This document shows positions 61,048-64,000 of a DNA stretch of 64,000 bases, one piece after another. This stretch comes from Azolla caroliniana (Eukaryota; Polypodiophyta). The stretch is taken from contig JBHGNT010000009.1 in NCBI GenBank assembly GCA_043228905.1, forward strand, positions 20,832,001 to 20,896,000. The letters are read 5' to 3'. Position 1 is the first letter of the stretch, and each line of letters starts with the position of its first letter. The translations under genes were made by a program, and so were the position numbers. Below the pieces are notes generated by a model. That model was not told where the DNA came from and made no database searches. It saw nothing but the letters and a program-made list of their open reading frames with translations.

Positions 61048-63851
61048 TCAAAGGAAGTGTGGTACGTTGATTCCGGTGTGTCAAATCACATGACGAGCCA
61101 CAAAGAGTGGTTCGCCTTCTTGGCGAAACCGGAATAACCAAGAGTTGTCAAAACTGAAGATGACACTCCTCACCCAATTGTGCATGTTGGAGAAGTTCCC
61201 CTAAGCCACGTCGGACAGAGGGGGAAGCTGATGAACGTATTACACGTTTCGACTATCACGAAGAACCTGGTGTCGATCAGACAGATCGTCGACCACGGAA
61301 TGCAGGTGTGGTTTACGCACCTCGGGTGCTTCATCGAGGAGGGACAGATTATCACGCAAGGGCGTAGAGATGGGAGGATGTTCATCCTCGACACCAATGA
61401 CGTTGGCACCGCTTTGTTCGCCTGTGGCACAAACGGATCGATCACGTCAATTACCGATGGCTTCAAGACTTGCAAACGAAACAAGTTGTTTTCAGTTTGC
61501 CGAAGTTTAGTGGCCAGAAGGCCCAAGTATGTGAAGCTTGCCAACTTGGGAAGCAACACCAGCTTCCATTCCCCGTCGAACAAAACCGTAGCCGTAACAA
61601 GCTCGACCTTATTCATTCGGATGTATGGGGACTGGCACAGAACGTGAGTCTTGACGGGAATCGATACTTCGTCTCCTTTATCGACGACTATAGCCGGCAC
61701 ACATGGATTTACCTCATTGGGCGGAAGGGCAAAGTCTTCGACTGTTTCCAAAACCTCCAGAGCATGGTGGAACAGGAATCGGAGAGGAAGATCAATTGCC
61801 TGCGGTCAGATGGCGGGAAAGAATATTTTTCCGGCCAATTCAACAGTTATCTGCAACAAACAAGAATTTGGAGGGAGTTCAGCTACAGATACACACCAGA
61901 GCAAAACAGTGTGGCTGAAAGGAAGAACCGGTCACTTGTCGACGCAATAAGGACAATGCTTGAAGAGAAGAGCAGGCCCCATTTCTACTGGGCGGAGGCT
62001 GTCTGGACGACTGTCTACATCCAAAACCGGATCGGTGACAAGGTGTCCGCGCATGAGCTGTATTTCAGGCGCAAGTCGAATTTGAGACACCTTCGGATTT
62101 TCGCCAGCATAGCATATGTGCATGTGCCGGATGAGAACTAGAGGAAGCTTGATACAAAAATCAAAGAAATGCATCCTCGTCGGCTACTCACATGAGCAAA
62201 AGGAGGTCCGAGTTCACCGCGATGTTGAGTTTGATGAGACGGCATCCTGCTATGCATTACCAGCTCTGACTTCTGACCCCGACCTGATACTGGAGGATGA
62301 AGCTAATGAGCCTGAACCGGTCCAGTTAGAAGATGATGAATCCGGGACTCAAGAAGAGAGTCTGGAATCGTTTCGGTTGAGTGGGCTAAACGAGAGACTG
62401 GGTCAATCCGACCAATCAGAAGAAGAATCAATGAGTAGTGAAGACTCTGCCGTGCTCTGCCCACGCAAGGAACCAAGGAGACGGTTCATGCGCAAAGAGA
62501 AGGGGAAGAAGAAGATGCCAGATTAAGAAACCGGTATTGATGAGTCCGATCGGAGTAGATCCGACTTCAGAAAGGAAAATGACGGTTCTTCGGCACCGAA
62601 GACCGAATCGGCCAAGAAGGGCCTCAAACCGGGTAACGGTGGGTTACGCCGGTCAACCCGCCAGAAGGAACATGTTAAGCAGTACGGGTACAAGGAGTAC
62701 ATGGCGCATCACTATGCGTACATGACCAAGGTGGCAGAAGTGCGTGAGCCAGAGAGCTGCACAGAAGCGGCAAAGGACGCACATTGGCGTGCCGCTATGG
62801 AAGAAGAGATGTGAGCACTTGATGCCAACGATACATGGGACCTGGTTGACCCTCCCCGTCACAGTAAAACGATCGGATGCAAGTGGGTGTACAAGATAAA
62901 GTACAACGCCGACGGTTCAGTTAACCAGTACAAGGCCCGGTTAGTGGCGAAGGGATACGCACAGACCCACGAAATTGACTACGACGAGACCTTTGCTCTG
63001 GTAGCGAAGATGATCGAAACCAGAAGCTCTGTCCCGACTCCAAACCAGCATGCGATGAGAAACGGTTCCGACAAATTGTCGGAAGCCTTATATATTTGAC
63101 CATCACCCGACTCGATATCAGCTATCCGGTTGGTGTGATTAGCCAATTCATGCAGAAGCCGACCGTAGAGCATCTTCAGTGTGCGCACCGAATATTACGA
63201 TATGTGAGCAGCACGAAGGACGAGGGACTGTTATACCGGCGCGGTATAACCGAAGAGCTGGTCGGTTACACGGATGTCGACTGGGCCGTCGATGCATCAG
63301 ATCGACGATCAACCTCCGGTTACATGTTTTCCCTAGGTAGCGCGGCTATTGCATGGAGCAGCAAAAAGCAGCCAATAGTTGCTCTGTCGAGCATTGAGGC
63401 TGAGTATCGGGGCGCTACCATTGCCACCTGTGAAGCCATTTGGCTTCGACGACTACTGCAAGACCTACGGATCGAGGTACCAACCCCGATTCTGATCTAC
63501 TGCGACAACATAAGTAGCATACAGCTCGCCAAGAACCCCGTATTCCATGCTCGCACAAAGCACATAGAAGTGCACTATCACTTCGTGCGTGAGCATGTCC
63601 TGAGCGGTGAGGTCAAACTTCGGTATATTCACACAAATCGACAAGTTGCCGACATCTTCACCAAACCACTCGGATCAGATAAGCTGCAACACTTCACCGA
63701 AATGCTTGGTGTTAAGCATCTTGATGTGCCACACTTCGAGGGAGAATGGGCAAAGACACCGGAACGGGCAAAGGCAAAGAGACTGCCAATTGTGCCGATG
63801 AGGGAAGAACCGACGAAGGGAGAGTCAAGAAGAAGAAAGGAGCCGAGTTGA
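61048..63851 (+). pseudogene. Copia C protease, integrase, partial RT and RNase H
   Basis: The protease motif VWYVDSGVSNHMTSHKEW (about 61057-61110) keeps its Asp. The GAG-pre-integrase part includes VLHVSTITKNLVSIRQIV. The integrase (61470-62141) has CEACQLGKQH, HSDVWGL, RSDGGKEYFSG and SVAERKNRS. The RT starts at about 62770 with WRAAMEEEM, then TIGCKWVYKIKYNADGS and YKARLVAKGYAQTHEIDYDE, but after FALVAKM (about 63013) the core, including the catalytic YVDD, is missing. RNase H follows (63096-63851) with GYTDVDWAVD, SSIEAEYRG and IYCDNISS. After the usual end VKHLDVPHFEGEW a Lys/Arg/Glu-rich extension continues to 63851. Confidence 0.88.
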
Positions 63852-64000
63852 CAAAGGAAGTCGACATATCCGAACAAGTTAGAACAAGCAGCAGCGGCGG
63901 CAGAGTCAAGAAGGACAGAGCCGACCGAAAGAAGAAGGCCAAGACCCGGACATGGTCCGATGTGGTGAAGGGCCTGGAACCAGAAGACAAATCGGGAGCA

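Larger units (their letters stand above)
59497..64000 (+). mobile_element. Ty1/copia element C, decayed, truncated by window end
   Basis: Plus-strand order: LTR (59497-59913), primer-binding site, gag, protease, integrase, partial RT, RNase H. The gag resembles that of copia A (shared EKLDR, YKMHQYL, ASRVMYC, TPKEAWENL and RRLQLRQEL), so the two belong to the same lineage. It carries many in-frame stops and a large RT deletion. Base composition is GC-rich against the local background. The 3' LTR is beyond the window. Confidence 0.92.

Overview
This window reads as nuclear DNA of a land plant, most likely a fern. The host genes are plant-specific: a BTB/TAZ protein, a TIC20-type chloroplast translocon protein, a plant F-box family, and a P-L-S pentatricopeptide (PPR) protein whose repeat wording resembles the large PPR sets of ferns. 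The genes have introns, the background is AT-rich, and much of the sequence is transposon debris. The fern assignment is an inference from gene style, not proof.

Layout. 1-2739: 5' part of a Ty1/copia element on the minus strand, GC-richer than its surroundings, inserted beside a degraded L1-type LINE (2745-5235, with a second 3'-end fragment at 5502-5613). 5.6-9.1 kb: AT-rich, no gene seen. 9.1-9.7 kb: a large ATACAT-type microsatellite. 9.8-11.85 kb: F-box gene with a GA-rich leader and a probable 5'UTR intron. 13.2-17.0 kb: a second LINE of a different type (RRM-like region, endonuclease, reverse transcriptase (RT), zinc knuckle). 18.27-23.3 kb: a complete 14-exon LMBR1/LIMR membrane-protein gene on the minus strand. 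27.5-29.65 kb: a five-exon BTB-TAZ gene on the minus strand. 33.9-36.8 kb: a PPR gene on the minus strand, ending inside a repeat. 38.35-40.19 kb: a nested set of small DNA transposons. 40.3-41.1 kb: a TIC20-family gene broken by an apparent one-base frameshift. 43.3-49.0 kb: copia debris with a large inverted repeat. 51.1-52.3 kb: the last three exons of a VMA12-type V-ATPase assembly factor. 52.3-59.5 kb: no gene recognised, several microsatellites and a 99-bp near-perfect palindrome. 59.5-64.0 kb: another copia element on the plus strand, full of stop codons, running off the window.

The genes do not form a pathway; this is a gene-sparse plant interval. The most notable structures are: (a) two Mutator-like foldback elements, each with a perfect 9-bp target duplication, sitting side by side inside an older element with an 8-bp target duplication; (b) a copia-derived inverted repeat with arms of about 1.3 kb or more; (c) the 99-bp palindrome; and (d) loss of the RT catalytic core by internal deletion in both LINEs and in the right-hand copia element. 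I found no CRISPR, operon or defence-type system, and nothing that I can defend as a wholly new biological system.
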